Positions 41,116 through 50,005 of a DNA stretch of 64,000 nt are shown here, piece by piece. The notes beneath the pieces were generated by a model. The model did not search any database. It worked only from the letters and a program-made list of their open reading frames with translations, and was not told where the DNA came from. The position numbers were made by a program, and so were the translations under genes. How positions within the stretch are numbered: the stretch's first letter is position 1; each line of letters begins with the position of its first letter. This stretch comes from Chelativorans intermedius (GTDB taxonomy: Bacteria > Pseudomonadota > Alphaproteobacteria > Rhizobiales > Rhizobiaceae): contig NZ_JAODNW010000015.1 in the NCBI RefSeq assembly GCF_025398255.1, positions 62,001 to 126,000 of the forward strand. The letters are read 5' to 3'.

Positions 41116-41221
41116 TAGACTGGTTCATCGTTTCATTGAAACGCTGACCCGGTCCATCTCTTTGTTTTTGCCGCATTTGTGCAACGCCAGATGATTCCAT
41201 CTGGCTGCAAAATGCTGTAGG
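41116..41221. repeat. 106-bp interspersed palindromic repeat, copy 2 (RIME-like)
   Basis: Second copy, 101/106 identical to 7064-7169. Both inverted repeats are kept: CGTTTCA-T-TGAAACG (the centre base differs from copy 1) and GCCAGATG-ATTC-CATCTGGC is preserved in its arms. It sits 26 bp after hutC and 37 bp before rpe, so it may act as a boundary between the two transcripts. Confidence 0.85.
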
Positions 41222-41258
41222 GCAGAGGGCGAACGTCACCGATGCCAGGAAACGCTCC

Positions 41259-41930
41259 ATGCCCGCCAGCCGGCCGCTCGCCATCGCCCCTTCCATCCTC
41301 TCCGCCGACTTCTCGCGCCTCGGCGCGGAGGTCGAGGCCGCGGCGGCGGCCGGCGCGGACTGGATCCATCTCGACATCATGGACGGGCACTTCGTGCCCA
41401 ACATCACCTTTGGCCCGCCGGTGGTGAAGGCGATCCGGCCATCGACGGACAAGGTCTTCGACTGCCATCTGATGATCGCACCGGCCGACCCCTATATCGC
41501 CGACTTCGCGGAAGCGGGCTGCGACATCATCACCGTGCATGCGGAGGCGGGGCCGCACCTTCATCGCTCGCTGCAGACCATCCGCAAGCTGGGCAAGAAG
41601 GCCGGGGTGGCGCTCAACCCGGCAACGCCGGCAAGCGCCATCCAACATGTGCTGGACGATGTTGACCTGGTGCTCGTGATGACGGTTAATCCGGGTTTCG
41701 GCGGCCAGGCCTTCATTCCCGCGATGGTGGAGAAGGTGCGCCTGGTGCGTGCCATGATCGGCGAGCGCCCGATCGACATCGAGGTGGATGGCGGCATCGC
41801 GCCCGACACGGCCGGCGCCATCGTCGAGGCCGGCGCCAATGTGCTGGTGGCCGGCTCTGCCGTCTTCCGGGGCGGCGCGGCCGCCTATGCGCGCAACATC
41901 GCCGCCATCCGCGAGGCAGCGGGCGGCTGA
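41259..41930 (+). CDS. rpe: Ribulose-phosphate 3-epimerase
   Basis: Interconverts ribulose-5-phosphate and xylulose-5-phosphate. TIM-barrel enzyme of 223 residues with [11 protein letters not shown], the metal-binding [23 protein letters not shown] and EVDGGI. AGGA lies 8 nt before the ATG. Together with gnd at 62145 it supplies the pentose phosphate pathway, though the two genes are not linked. Confidence 0.96.
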   Translation: MPASRPLAIAPSILSADFSRLGAEVEAAAAAGADWIHLDIMDGHFVPNITFGPPVVKAIRPSTDKVFDCHLMIAPADPYIADFAEAGCDIITVHAEAGPHLHRSLQTIRKLGKKAGVALNPATPASAIQHVLDDVDLVLVMTVNPGFGGQAFIPAMVEKVRLVRAMIGERPIDIEVDGGIAPDTAGAIVEAGANVLVAGSAVFRGGAAAYARNIAAIREAAGG

Positions 41931-41980
41931 AACTGCCTGCAGGCCGCCAGAGGCAGGCAGGCGAAACGGAGGACGAGACC

Positions 41981-42538
41981 ATGGCAGCAGTTCCACCCGT
42001 GTGCGATTTCGGATGGCCGGCGGTCGACGCCACGCTCCGCGGCACCGACGGCAAGATGCACAGCATCTTCGGCCAGGCCGGCCCCAACGGGCTGGTGGTC
42101 GTCTTCATCTGCAACCATTGCCCCTATGTGAAGGCGGTGGTCGACCGCATCGTGCGCGATGCCCGCGACCTCGGGGAGCACGGCATCGGCTTCGTCGCCA
42201 TCAATTCCAACGACGCCGTCGCCTACCCGGAGGACTCCTTCGACAAGATGGTGGCGTTCGCCCGCCAGCACGGCTTCCCCTTCCCCTATCTGCACGACGA
42301 GGACCAGAGCGTGGCGCGCGCCTACGGCGCGGTATGCACGCCGGATTTCTTCGGCTTCAACAGGGAGATGAAGTTGCAGTATCGCGGCCGTCTCGACGCC
42401 GCGCGCACCGAGCCGGCGCCCCCGGAGCTGAGGCGCGACCTCTACGAGGCGATGGTCCAGGTGGCCAGGACGGGGAAAGGGCCGCAGGAACAGGTTCCCT
42501 CCATGGGCTGCTCGATCAAGTGGAAGGACGCGGCCTGA
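41981..42538 (+). CDS. Thioredoxin-fold redoxin (CNHCPYVK type)
   Basis: 185-residue cytoplasmic protein of the AhpC/TlpA-like redoxin group. The redox motif is CNHCPYVKA (near 46-54), followed by VAINSNDAVAYPEDSFD and a later VCTPDFFGF. No signal peptide or membrane segment is visible. Proteins with this CNHCPYVK motif are widespread but poorly studied; a peroxidase or disulfide reductase role is likely. GGAGGACGAG precedes the ATG. Convergent with polA. Confidence 0.82.
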   Translation: MAAVPPVCDFGWPAVDATLRGTDGKMHSIFGQAGPNGLVVVFICNHCPYVKAVVDRIVRDARDLGEHGIGFVAINSNDAVAYPEDSFDKMVAFARQHGFPFPYLHDEDQSVARAYGAVCTPDFFGFNREMKLQYRGRLDAARTEPAPPELRRDLYEAMVQVARTGKGPQEQVPSMGCSIKWKDAA

Positions 42539-42577
42539 GGAAGGGGCAGGCTTCGCGCGCCGCCTTCAATGCGGCCT

Positions 42578-45493
42578 TCAATGCGCCTCTTCCCAGTTGT
42601 CGGCGGCGCGGGCGTCCACCTTCAGCGGCACGGAGAGGGCGCGGGCCGGCAGGGCGGCGTTTTCCATCACCGTGCGGATGATGGGAATGGCCTTGTCCAC
42701 CATCTCTTCCGGCGCCTCGAAAATCAGCTCGTCGTGCACCTGCAGGAGCATGACGACATCGCCGAGCCCGTCCTGCGCGAGGGCGGCATCCATGCGCATC
42801 ATGGCGCGGCGGATGATGTCGGCGGCCGAACCCTGGATGGGCGCGTTGATGGCTGCGCGCTCGTTGAAGGCGCGGATGGAGGGGTTGGAGGAACGGATCT
42901 CGGGATAGTAGGCGCGCCGGCCGAAGACGGTTTCCACATAGCCGTTCTCGCGGCAGAACGCCTTGGTGCGCTCCATATAGTCCCTGATGCCGGGGAAGCG
43001 CTCGAAATAGCGCTTGATATAGGCCCCCGCCTCCTCGCGCGGGATGCCGAGCTGGTTCGCCAGCCCATAGGCCGAGATGCCGTAGATGATGCCGAAATTG
43101 ATGGCCTTGGCGCGCCGGCGCACCTCGCCCGGCATACCCTCCACCGGCACGCCGAACATCTCCGAGGCGGTGAGCGCGTGGATGTCCAGCCCGTCGGCGA
43201 AGGCCTGCTTGAGCTGCGGGATGTCGGCCACATGGGCGAGCACGCGCAGCTCGATCTGGCTGTAATCGGCCGAGATGAGCTTGCGCCCCTTCGGCGCGAC
43301 GAAGGCGGTGCGGATCTTGCGCCCCTCGGCCGTGCGCACCGGGATGTTCTGCAGGTTCGGCTCGGATGAGGAAAGCCGCCCGGTGGTGGTGGAGGCCAGC
43401 GAATAGGAGGTGTGCACGCGCCCCGTCTCGGGGTGGATGTAGCCCGGCAGCGCGTCGGTATAGGTGGATTTCAGCTTCGTGACCTGCCGCCAGTCGACGA
43501 TCTTGCGGGGCAGTTCGTGGCCGGCCGCGGCCAGTTCCTCCAGCACCTGGGCGGAGGTGGACCACTGGCCCGTCTTCGTCTTCGTGCCGCCGGGCAGGCC
43601 CATCCTGCCGAACAGGATCTCGCCCAGCTGCTTGGGCGAGCCGATGGTGAAGCGCTCGCCGGCAAGCGCATAGATCTCCTCCTCCATCGCCGCCGCCGTC
43701 TGCGCGAAATCGCCGGACATGCGCGAAAGGATCTGCCGATCGACGGTGATGCCGCGGTGCTCCATGCGGCAGATGACGGAGACCATCGGCCGCTCCAGCC
43801 GCTCATAGACGGAGACGAGCCCGCGCGCGGCGAGCTGCGGCTTGAGCACGCGCCACAGCCGCAGGGTGATGTCGGCGTCCTCCGCCGCATAGGCGGTGGC
43901 CTTCTCGATGTCCACCATGTCGAAGGTCACCTTGGCGCGGCCCGAGCCGGTCAGCTCCTTGTAGGAAAGCGGCGTGTGGCCCAGCCAGCGCTGCGACAGC
44001 GCGTCCATGCCGTGTGCCTGGGCGCCCGCCTCCAGCACATAGGACATGAGCATCGTGTCGTCATAGGGCGCGATCTCGATGCCCTGGCGGAACAGCAGAA
44101 GCCAGTCATATTTCAGGTTCTGGCCGATCTTCAGGACCGAGCCGTCCTCGAGCAGCGGCCGGATGGCCGACAGCGCCTCGGCCGTGCCGATCTGGCCGTC
44201 GACGCGGCCGCCGCCCAGAAGGTCCCCGTTGCCGCTCTTGTGGTTGAGCGGCACATAGGCGGCACGGCCCGGCGCCGTGGCAAGCGAAAAGCCGACGATC
44301 TCCGCCTGCATGGGATCGAGCGAGGTGGTCTCCGTATCGAAGGCGACAAGCCCGGCCTCGCGCGCCTCCTCCACCCATTTTCCGAGCGTCTCCAGGTCGC
44401 GAATGCAGACATAGGCGGCGTGGTCGATCGCCTCCCCCAGCGCCGCCTCGGCGCGCTTCCTGGCCAGCTTTTCCGGCGTATCGGCCTCTTCCGGCACGCC
44501 AGTCCCGTCCCCGCCGCTCGGCGAGGCCGTGCCGACATCCGGCCCGCGGGCGGCGGCGCCCTCCTCCACCTCCACGAAGGCCGGCTCCACCTCGGCGGCG
44601 TCGGTGCCCGTGGCCTCGGCCACGCGCCGCGTGAGGGTGGAAAACTCCATGGCCTTCAGGAAGGCGATCAGCTTCGGCCCGTCCGGCGGCCTGAGCTCCA
44701 GGGCGTCGAGCCCCAGCTCCACCGGAACATCGTTCTTCAGCCGCACCAGCTCGCGCGAAAGGCGCGCCTTGTCGGCATTGGCGAGCAGGTTTTCACGGCG
44801 CTTGTTCTGCTTGATCTCGCCGGCGCGGGAAAGCAGCGTATCGAGATCGCCATATTCCTCCAGAAGCTGGGCGGCCGTCTTCGGCCCGATGCCCGGCACG
44901 CCCGGCACATTGTCGATCGAATCGCCAGTGAGCGCCTGCAGGTCGATCATCTTCTCCGGCGGCACGCCCCATTTCTCGACCACCTCCTCAATGCCGATCT
45001 CCCGGTCCTTCATGGGGTCGTACATGGAGACGCAAGGACCCACGAGCTGCATCAGGTCCTTGTCGGAGGAGACGATGGTGGCGTCGCCCCCCGCCTCCAC
45101 CGCCAGCCGCGCATAGGTGGCGATCAGATCGTCGGCCTCATAGCCCTCCATCTCGATGCAGGGCAGGTCGAAGGCGCGTGTGGCCTCGCGGATCAGCCCG
45201 AACTGGGGAACCAGATCCTCCGGCGGCTCCGCCCGGTTTGCCTTGTATTCGGGGTAGATCTCGTTGCGGAACGTCTTCGAGGAATAGTCGAAGATAACGG
45301 CGAAATGGGTCGGCGTGACGCCCACCTCCGTGTCGCGGGCATTGCGCAGGAGCTTCCACAGCATGTTGCAGAAGCCCGAAACGGCACCGACGGGCAGCCC
45401 GTCGGATTTGCGCGTCAGCGGCGGGAGGGCGTGATAGGCGCGGAAGATGTATCCCGAGCCATCGACGAGGAAGAGATGGTCGCCTTTTTTCAT
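42578..45493 (-). CDS. polA: DNA polymerase I with active proofreading domain
   Basis: Repair and Okazaki-fragment-processing polymerase of 971 residues from MKKGDHLFLVDGSGYIFRAY. Three domains are visible: 5'-3' exonuclease (1-290, with GYEADDLIATYA), 3'-5' exonuclease with the DxE pair Asp386/Glu388 in VAFDTETTSLDP, and the polymerase with DYSQIELRVLAH and HDELIFEAP. A charged Gly/Glu-rich linker lies around 300-345. Convergent with the redoxin. Confidence 0.96.
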   Translation of the reverse strand: MKKGDHLFLVDGSGYIFRAYHALPPLTRKSDGLPVGAVSGFCNMLWKLLRNARDTEVGVTPTHFAVIFDYSSKTFRNEIYPEYKANRAEPPEDLVPQFGLIREATRAFDLPCIEMEGYEADDLIATYARLAVEAGGDATIVSSDKDLMQLVGPCVSMYDPMKDREIGIEEVVEKWGVPPEKMIDLQALTGDSIDNVPGVPGIGPKTAAQLLEEYGDLDTLLSRAGEIKQNKRRENLLANADKARLSRELVRLKNDVPVELGLDALELRPPDGPKLIAFLKAMEFSTLTRRVAEATGTDAAEVEPAFVEVEEGAAARGPDVGTASPSGGDGTGVPEEADTPEKLARKRAEAALGEAIDHAAYVCIRDLETLGKWVEEAREAGLVAFDTETTSLDPMQAEIVGFSLATAPGRAAYVPLNHKSGNGDLLGGGRVDGQIGTAEALSAIRPLLEDGSVLKIGQNLKYDWLLLFRQGIEIAPYDDTMLMSYVLEAGAQAHGMDALSQRWLGHTPLSYKELTGSGRAKVTFDMVDIEKATAYAAEDADITLRLWRVLKPQLAARGLVSVYERLERPMVSVICRMEHRGITVDRQILSRMSGDFAQTAAAMEEEIYALAGERFTIGSPKQLGEILFGRMGLPGGTKTKTGQWSTSAQVLEELAAAGHELPRKIVDWRQVTKLKSTYTDALPGYIHPETGRVHTSYSLASTTTGRLSSSEPNLQNIPVRTAEGRKIRTAFVAPKGRKLISADYSQIELRVLAHVADIPQLKQAFADGLDIHALTASEMFGVPVEGMPGEVRRRAKAINFGIIYGISAYGLANQLGIPREEAGAYIKRYFERFPGIRDYMERTKAFCRENGYVETVFGRRAYYPEIRSSNPSIRAFNERAAINAPIQGSAADIIRRAMMRMDAALAQDGLGDVVMLLQVHDELIFEAPEEMVDKAIPIIRTVMENAALPARALSVPLKVDARAADNWEEAH

Positions 45494-45621
45494 GGGCAAA
45501 CGGGTAGCGCGCCGCGCCTGCCCTGTCCATCGCCAAGGCAGGGAAGGCCACAGCCTGCCGCCAGATGGTGACGCCGGGCCGTCGGTAACAGAAATATTAC
45601 AAAGGTGTAACTTTTTGGCCC

Positions 45622-45650
45622 TTGAATAGCCATTTTGGCGCACAACATAT
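45622..45650 (+). promoter_or_regulatory. Candidate promoter for the small RNA
   Basis: TTGAAT (45622-45627), a 17-nt spacer and ACATAT (45645-45650), with a predicted start near 45657. A second, closer possibility is TATAGA at 45718-45723, but it has no good -35 box. Confidence 0.4.
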
Positions 45651-45656
45651 CTGGAT

Positions 45657-45809
45657 ATCGGCAATATTCCGCCGAGCAAAGTCCGGCTAAGGCCCGTCCC
45701 CCGCCTGAACCGGACATATAGAGAGCGGCAGCCTTTTCCCCCTCTCCGGGCTGCCGCGGCATACTGCAAGGCCGCCGTGGCTTCCCCTCCGCCACGGCGG
45801 CACTTTTTT
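45657..45809 (+). ncRNA. Candidate trans-acting small RNA with two C/U-rich loops
   Basis: No protein gene fits in 45494-45854, but the plus strand ends in a textbook intrinsic terminator: 11-bp stem GCCGCCGTGGC / GCCACGGCGGC (45771-45801) and TTTTTT at 45804-45809. Just before it is a 9-bp hairpin GCGGCAGCC / GGCTGCCGC (45725-45757). The loops are TTTTCCCCCTCTCCG and TTCCCCTCC, both complementary to Shine-Dalgarno sequences. This architecture recalls the alphaproteobacterial alpha-r14/cuckoo RNAs. The 5' end is uncertain (45657 from the promoter, or about 45725). Confidence 0.6.
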
Positions 45810-45854
45810 AGGCCCATTCCCGATTCGCGTAAAGGCCGCCCAGCCGGCAGGCCC

Positions 45855-48800
45855 TCAGAACAGGTTGAGCTGCTGCGCTCTTCGCTGCCGCCCGGCCGCC
45901 GTGCTGGCGGTCGTCAGGGTGGCGGGGATGGCGTCGAGAAAGGGGGACGGCGGCAGTGCGCGCACCGCGCCGCGCCAGAAGCGCCGGCCGGCGCGGGTGA
46001 GAAACAGCCGGTCCTTCGCCCGCGTCATGGCCACATAGAGGAGGCGGCGCTCCTCCGCCTGCGCGCCTGCATCCATCTCTTCCGGCGCGCCCCATGAGAA
46101 CGGCACGATCCCCGCCTCCATGCCGATCACGAAGACGGCGCAAAATTCGAGCCCCTTGGCGGCGTGCATGGTCATCAGCGACACGCGGTCGGCACGCGGG
46201 TCGTGGAAATCGGCCTCGGTCGAGAGCGCAACCGCCTCCGCCAGGCGGGCCATGTCGCCAGCCACGTCCGGGGAAGCGGCAAGTGCGGCAAGCCAGCCCC
46301 GCGCCTCGGCCAGAGCCGCCGCGTCGGTCTCTCCGGCGGCGCGTGCCGCCTCGGCGGCTGCCGCAAGACGCGACGGCAGATCCGTGCCGGGCGCGGCTTC
46401 CGCGCCTTCGGCGAGCGCGCGCATGAGCGCGGCAACACCCGCGTGGCCGGTCAGCGGCGCCGGGGTGCTTTTCCTGAAGGGGATGCCGGCGCGGTCGAAC
46501 GCCTCGCGCAGGGCGCCCGCCTGCGCGTCGGTGCGGTAGAGCACGGCAAAATCGGCAAAGCCCAGCGGTGCCGCCCCCTTTCCGCCACGCCGGGCGCCGT
46601 GGGCGGCCAGCATGTCGTGCCCGCCCAGCATTTCCTCGATGGTGGCGGCGACGAAGGCCGCCTCGGCTGCCTCGTCCGCGGCGGTGTGAACGACGATGGG
46701 GGCTGCCATCGCACGCGTGATGCCCTCGGCCTCGGCGCCGACGAGGCGGGCGGCGGCCGTGGCGATGGTGCCGGTGGAGCGGTAATTGTGCCTGAGCCGC
46801 GCGGTGCGGGCGGCAGGAAAGTCGCGCATGAAACGGGCAAAGCAGCCGGCATCCGCGCCCCGGAAACCATAGATCGCCTGGTTCGGATCGCCGATCACGC
46901 ACAGATTGCCCTGCGGCCCGGCAAGCAGCTGCAGGAGGCGATATTGCTGCTCGTCCACGTCCTGGAACTCGTCGGCCAGGATGTGGCTGAAGCGCTCCCG
47001 CCACAGCGCGGCGATCCCCTCGTCCTGCTCCAGAAGCGCCACCGGCAGGGCCACCAGGTCGTCGAAGTCCACCCAGTTTCCCGCACGCCCCAGGCGGTCG
47101 AGCACGGCGCGGGCCTCGGCGGCCTCGCCCTCCTCCGGCACTCCGGTGCGTTTCGATAGGGAGACGGCCTTCAGGAGGCGGCCCGCCCGACGCTCGCTTG
47201 TCGACATGGCGGCGGCAAGCGCTGCCATGCGCTCGCCCTCGCCGGCGATGCGAAAACCTTCGGCAAGGCCGAGCGCCTGCCCATGGGCGCGCAGGATGGC
47301 AAGGCCCAGCGTGTGAAAGCTGTGCACCGCCACGTGCCGGGCCGCGTCCGGCATCAGCGCGGCGAGGCGCGCGCGAAGCTCCTCCGTCGCCTTGCGCGTG
47401 AAGGTGACGGCAAGGCACGAGGCGGCCGCAACGCCACGCTCCAGCACCAGATGCGCGATGCGGCGGGTGAGCATGCGCGTCTTGCCCGAACCGGGCCCGG
47501 CAATCACCATCAGCGCCCCGTCCACCATGGCGGCGGCCGCGGCCTGATCGGCGTCGAGGGCGGAAAGCACGCCCGTCCGTGCAGACGCGGCGGGGGCGGC
47601 GGGGGCAGGATCCTCCCCCGTCCCGGCGTCGGCGGGCGGGGCCGCCTGCGGCCGTTGCGCCCGCTTGCGCCGGCGCAGCGGGGCGTCAAACAGCAGATCG
47701 CCCCTGGTGAGGCGGTCGATCTCCCCTTCCTCGAACAGCCGGATCACGCCATACTCGCCATCATAACCCGCCTGGCGGATGACCCTGCCCGCGCGCAGCC
47801 GCTCCACCGCCTCGCCAAGCAGGCTGTCGGCGCGGCCGATGTCCTCGACCGGCACCTCTTCCAGAATGGAAAGCTCCGCACCGAGCGCGGCGGTAACGCG
47901 GTCGTAGGCGTGGCGCACGGTCTTGGAGGCGACGCCGCTGCCCAGGATTTCCGACAGCATTTCGGGCAGCGGCACCAGGCTTGCCACGGCGCCGGCCGTC
48001 GGCGGCGGCACCGCCTCCTGCCGGTCGGCCAGCTTTTCCACGCGGTGCGCCACGCCCACCGTCACGCGGCCGCCGCACACGGGGCAGCGCCCGTCGAGCG
48101 CCAGTGTCTCCTTCGGCTCCAGCCGCACCCCGCAGGCCCGGTGCCCGTCCATGTGGTACTTCCCTTCCTCGGGGAAGAACTCCACCGTGCCCGCATAGCC
48201 CTCTCCCGTCTCCAGCGCCCGGCGGATGGCGAAATAGTCGGGCTCACAGGAAAAGCGGGTCGCCTCGCGGCCGAGCTTGCCCGGCGAGTGCGCATCGGAA
48301 TTGGAGGTCAGCCGGTAGCGGTCGAGGGAGGAGACGCGCCAGTTCATCTCCGGGTCGGAGGAAAGCCCCGTCTCCACGGCGAAGATGTGGGATGCCAGGT
48401 CGCCGTAACATTCCTCGATGGAATCGAAACCGGACTGGGAGCCGAGAGCGGCGAACCATGGCGTCCAGATATGCGCCGGCACCAGATAGGCATGGGGGCC
48501 CGAATCCAGCGCGATCTCCAGCAGGTCGCGCGAATCGAGCCCCAGGATCGGCCGGCCGTCGGAGGCGATGTTGCCGATGCGCGCCAGGCTGGCGGCCAGC
48601 CGGTCGACGGTGTCGAGGTCCGGCGCATAGATGAGGTGGTGGACCTTCCGCGTCTTCTCGCCCTTCTTGTAGATGGTCGAGATTTCCGTGGACAGCATGA
48701 AGCGCACCGGCCTGCGGCAGGCGGGCGGCAGCGTCTTTTCGATCTGTGCCTCGATCTCCCGCCTCAGGCGGAAGAGCCCGCCGCCATCGGGCACCAGCTT

Positions 48801-48962
48801 TTCCCTGATCTCGGCAAGCCAGGCAGGGTGCACGCAGTCTCCGGTGCCCACCACGGCAATGCCCTTCAGCGCCGCCCACCAGGCAAGGTGTTCGAGATCG
48901 AGATCCCGGCTGGTGGCACGGGAATATTTCGAGTGAACGTGCAGATCGGCGTGAAAGGGCAT
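45855..48962 (-). CDS. PHP/EndoQ-like nuclease fused to UvrD-family helicase
   Basis: A 1035-residue two-part protein. Residues 1-260 are a PHP metallophosphoesterase domain (HADLHVHSKYSRAT, His8/His10; STEISTIYKKG; NSDAHSPGKLG). Residues about 270-310 form a zinc ribbon (Cys277, Cys293, Cys296) with CPVCGGRVTVGVAHRVEKLA, as in COG1379/endonuclease Q, which cuts DNA 5' to deaminated bases. After a Pro/Ala-rich linker (about 430-465) comes a superfamily 1 helicase: Walker A with Lys494 in AGPGSGKT, ILADEFQDVDEQQY, GDPNQAIYGFRGAD, and VSLMTMHAAKGLEF. The last five residues are QLNLF, a beta-clamp-binding motif. Function is inferred; domain assignment is firm. Confidence 0.88.
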   Translation of the reverse strand: MPFHADLHVHSKYSRATSRDLDLEHLAWWAALKGIAVVGTGDCVHPAWLAEIREKLVPDGGGLFRLRREIEAQIEKTLPPACRRPVRFMLSTEISTIYKKGEKTRKVHHLIYAPDLDTVDRLAASLARIGNIASDGRPILGLDSRDLLEIALDSGPHAYLVPAHIWTPWFAALGSQSGFDSIEECYGDLASHIFAVETGLSSDPEMNWRVSSLDRYRLTSNSDAHSPGKLGREATRFSCEPDYFAIRRALETGEGYAGTVEFFPEEGKYHMDGHRACGVRLEPKETLALDGRCPVCGGRVTVGVAHRVEKLADRQEAVPPPTAGAVASLVPLPEMLSEILGSGVASKTVRHAYDRVTAALGAELSILEEVPVEDIGRADSLLGEAVERLRAGRVIRQAGYDGEYGVIRLFEEGEIDRLTRGDLLFDAPLRRRKRAQRPQAAPPADAGTGEDPAPAAPAASARTGVLSALDADQAAAAAMVDGALMVIAGPGSGKTRMLTRRIAHLVLERGVAAASCLAVTFTRKATEELRARLAALMPDAARHVAVHSFHTLGLAILRAHGQALGLAEGFRIAGEGERMAALAAAMSTSERRAGRLLKAVSLSKRTGVPEEGEAAEARAVLDRLGRAGNWVDFDDLVALPVALLEQDEGIAALWRERFSHILADEFQDVDEQQYRLLQLLAGPQGNLCVIGDPNQAIYGFRGADAGCFARFMRDFPAARTARLRHNYRSTGTIATAAARLVGAEAEGITRAMAAPIVVHTAADEAAEAAFVAATIEEMLGGHDMLAAHGARRGGKGAAPLGFADFAVLYRTDAQAGALREAFDRAGIPFRKSTPAPLTGHAGVAALMRALAEGAEAAPGTDLPSRLAAAAEAARAAGETDAAALAEARGWLAALAASPDVAGDMARLAEAVALSTEADFHDPRADRVSLMTMHAAKGLEFCAVFVIGMEAGIVPFSWGAPEEMDAGAQAEERRLLYVAMTRAKDRLFLTRAGRRFWRGAVRALPPSPFLDAIPATLTTASTAAGRQRRAQQLNLF

Positions 48963-49073
48963 GGAGAAAGCAATAGCAGCCGCCGGCGGCCCGTCAAAAG
49001 CCTCGGACCGGACAGGCCCTGCTTTCCACAGCCCGGACGCCCGGCGCGGCGCCGGGCCCGCGGATGCCCCGGC

Positions 49074-49889
49074 TCAGGCCCCGCCGTCCTCGCGGGCGAT
49101 CTGCGCCCAGCTGTCGCCTTGGGCCAGCATGGCGCGCAGATAGGCGACATTGGCCTCGGCCTGGGCGGGGGAAAGCTCGCGGCGGGCGATCTTTTCGGCC
49201 TCCGCGAAGCGGCCCTGCAGGCCCACCACGAGCGCCAGGTTCTGGCGCACGCGGCTGTCGGCGCCGGGCACGGCGGCGGCCTGGCGCATGTGCTCTTCCG
49301 CCTTCTTGAGATCGCCCGTCAGCACATAGGACATGCCGAGATTGGACAGCACCGAGGGCTCGTCGGGCTGCAGGTCGAGGGCGCGGCGGTAGAGCGCGCG
49401 CGCCTGCTCCGGCTCGCCGAGCTGGTCGAGGATCGCCCCTTCCGCCGACAGCAGGCGCCAGTCGGGATATTCCGGCGTCTGGGCGCGGCGCACGGCATCC
49501 AGCGCCGGCTCCAGCTCGCCGGCGGCGGCCAGGGCCTTGCCATAGGCGGCCAGCACCTCGCGGTCCTCGGGATAGGCGATGGCGAGCTTGCGCATGACGG
49601 CGAGCGACTGGTCCACCCGCCCGCTCATCTGCAGGATATTGGCGTAGCGCAGCGCCGTGCCCCTGTCCTGCGGGTTGCGGCTGTAGAGCTTGCCGAGACT
49701 GGCGGTGGCGGCTTCCAGCTCGCGCGCCGACATGGAGGCTACGGTGCTCTCGCCGCCGGGCGTGACCGAGCCGGTGGTGACGGCATCGGCCCTGCGGCCC
49801 TGGCTGGCGCAGCCGGCGAGAGCGGCAGCCAGAAGCAGCGTCGCCACGCCGATGCGTAGCCCCTGACGTGCCGGATGATGGGTGAACAT
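49074..49889 (-). CDS. TPR lipoprotein, TadD-like
   Basis: 271-residue predicted outer-membrane lipoprotein. The lipobox is LAGC (TLLLAAALAGCASQG), followed by at least four tetratricopeptide repeats, for example YRRALDLQPDEPSVLSNLGM. TadD proteins of Flp pilus systems have this layout. The start at 49889 places the signal peptide correctly; a frame to 49943 adds unneeded residues. It is far from the flp-cpaA locus at 23 kb, so the TadD identity is tentative. Confidence 0.8.
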   Translation of the reverse strand: MFTHHPARQGLRIGVATLLLAAALAGCASQGRRADAVTTGSVTPGGESTVASMSARELEAATASLGKLYSRNPQDRGTALRYANILQMSGRVDQSLAVMRKLAIAYPEDREVLAAYGKALAAAGELEPALDAVRRAQTPEYPDWRLLSAEGAILDQLGEPEQARALYRRALDLQPDEPSVLSNLGMSYVLTGDLKKAEEHMRQAAAVPGADSRVRQNLALVVGLQGRFAEAEKIARRELSPAQAEANVAYLRAMLAQGDSWAQIAREDGGA

Positions 49890-50005
49890 GCGCGCCCCTC
49901 CGCATCTCTTGCAGACAGCCCCTTCGGGGCCTTCCCCGGCCAAGAAGTATTCTGTTAACCCTAACGGAGCGTTAATCCGCCCGTTGCAAAGGAAGAATCA
50001 CCGCC

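Noticed and set aside
45771-45809. Terminator of the helicase gene on the minus strand
   Set aside because: The stem is shared, but the T-run is on the plus strand; on the minus strand it is followed by CTTGCAG. I therefore assign it to a plus-strand transcript.
47283-49859. An 858-residue open frame on the plus strand opposite the helicase and TPR genes
   Set aside because: Antisense to two recognised proteins and without any domain; a codon-bias artefact.
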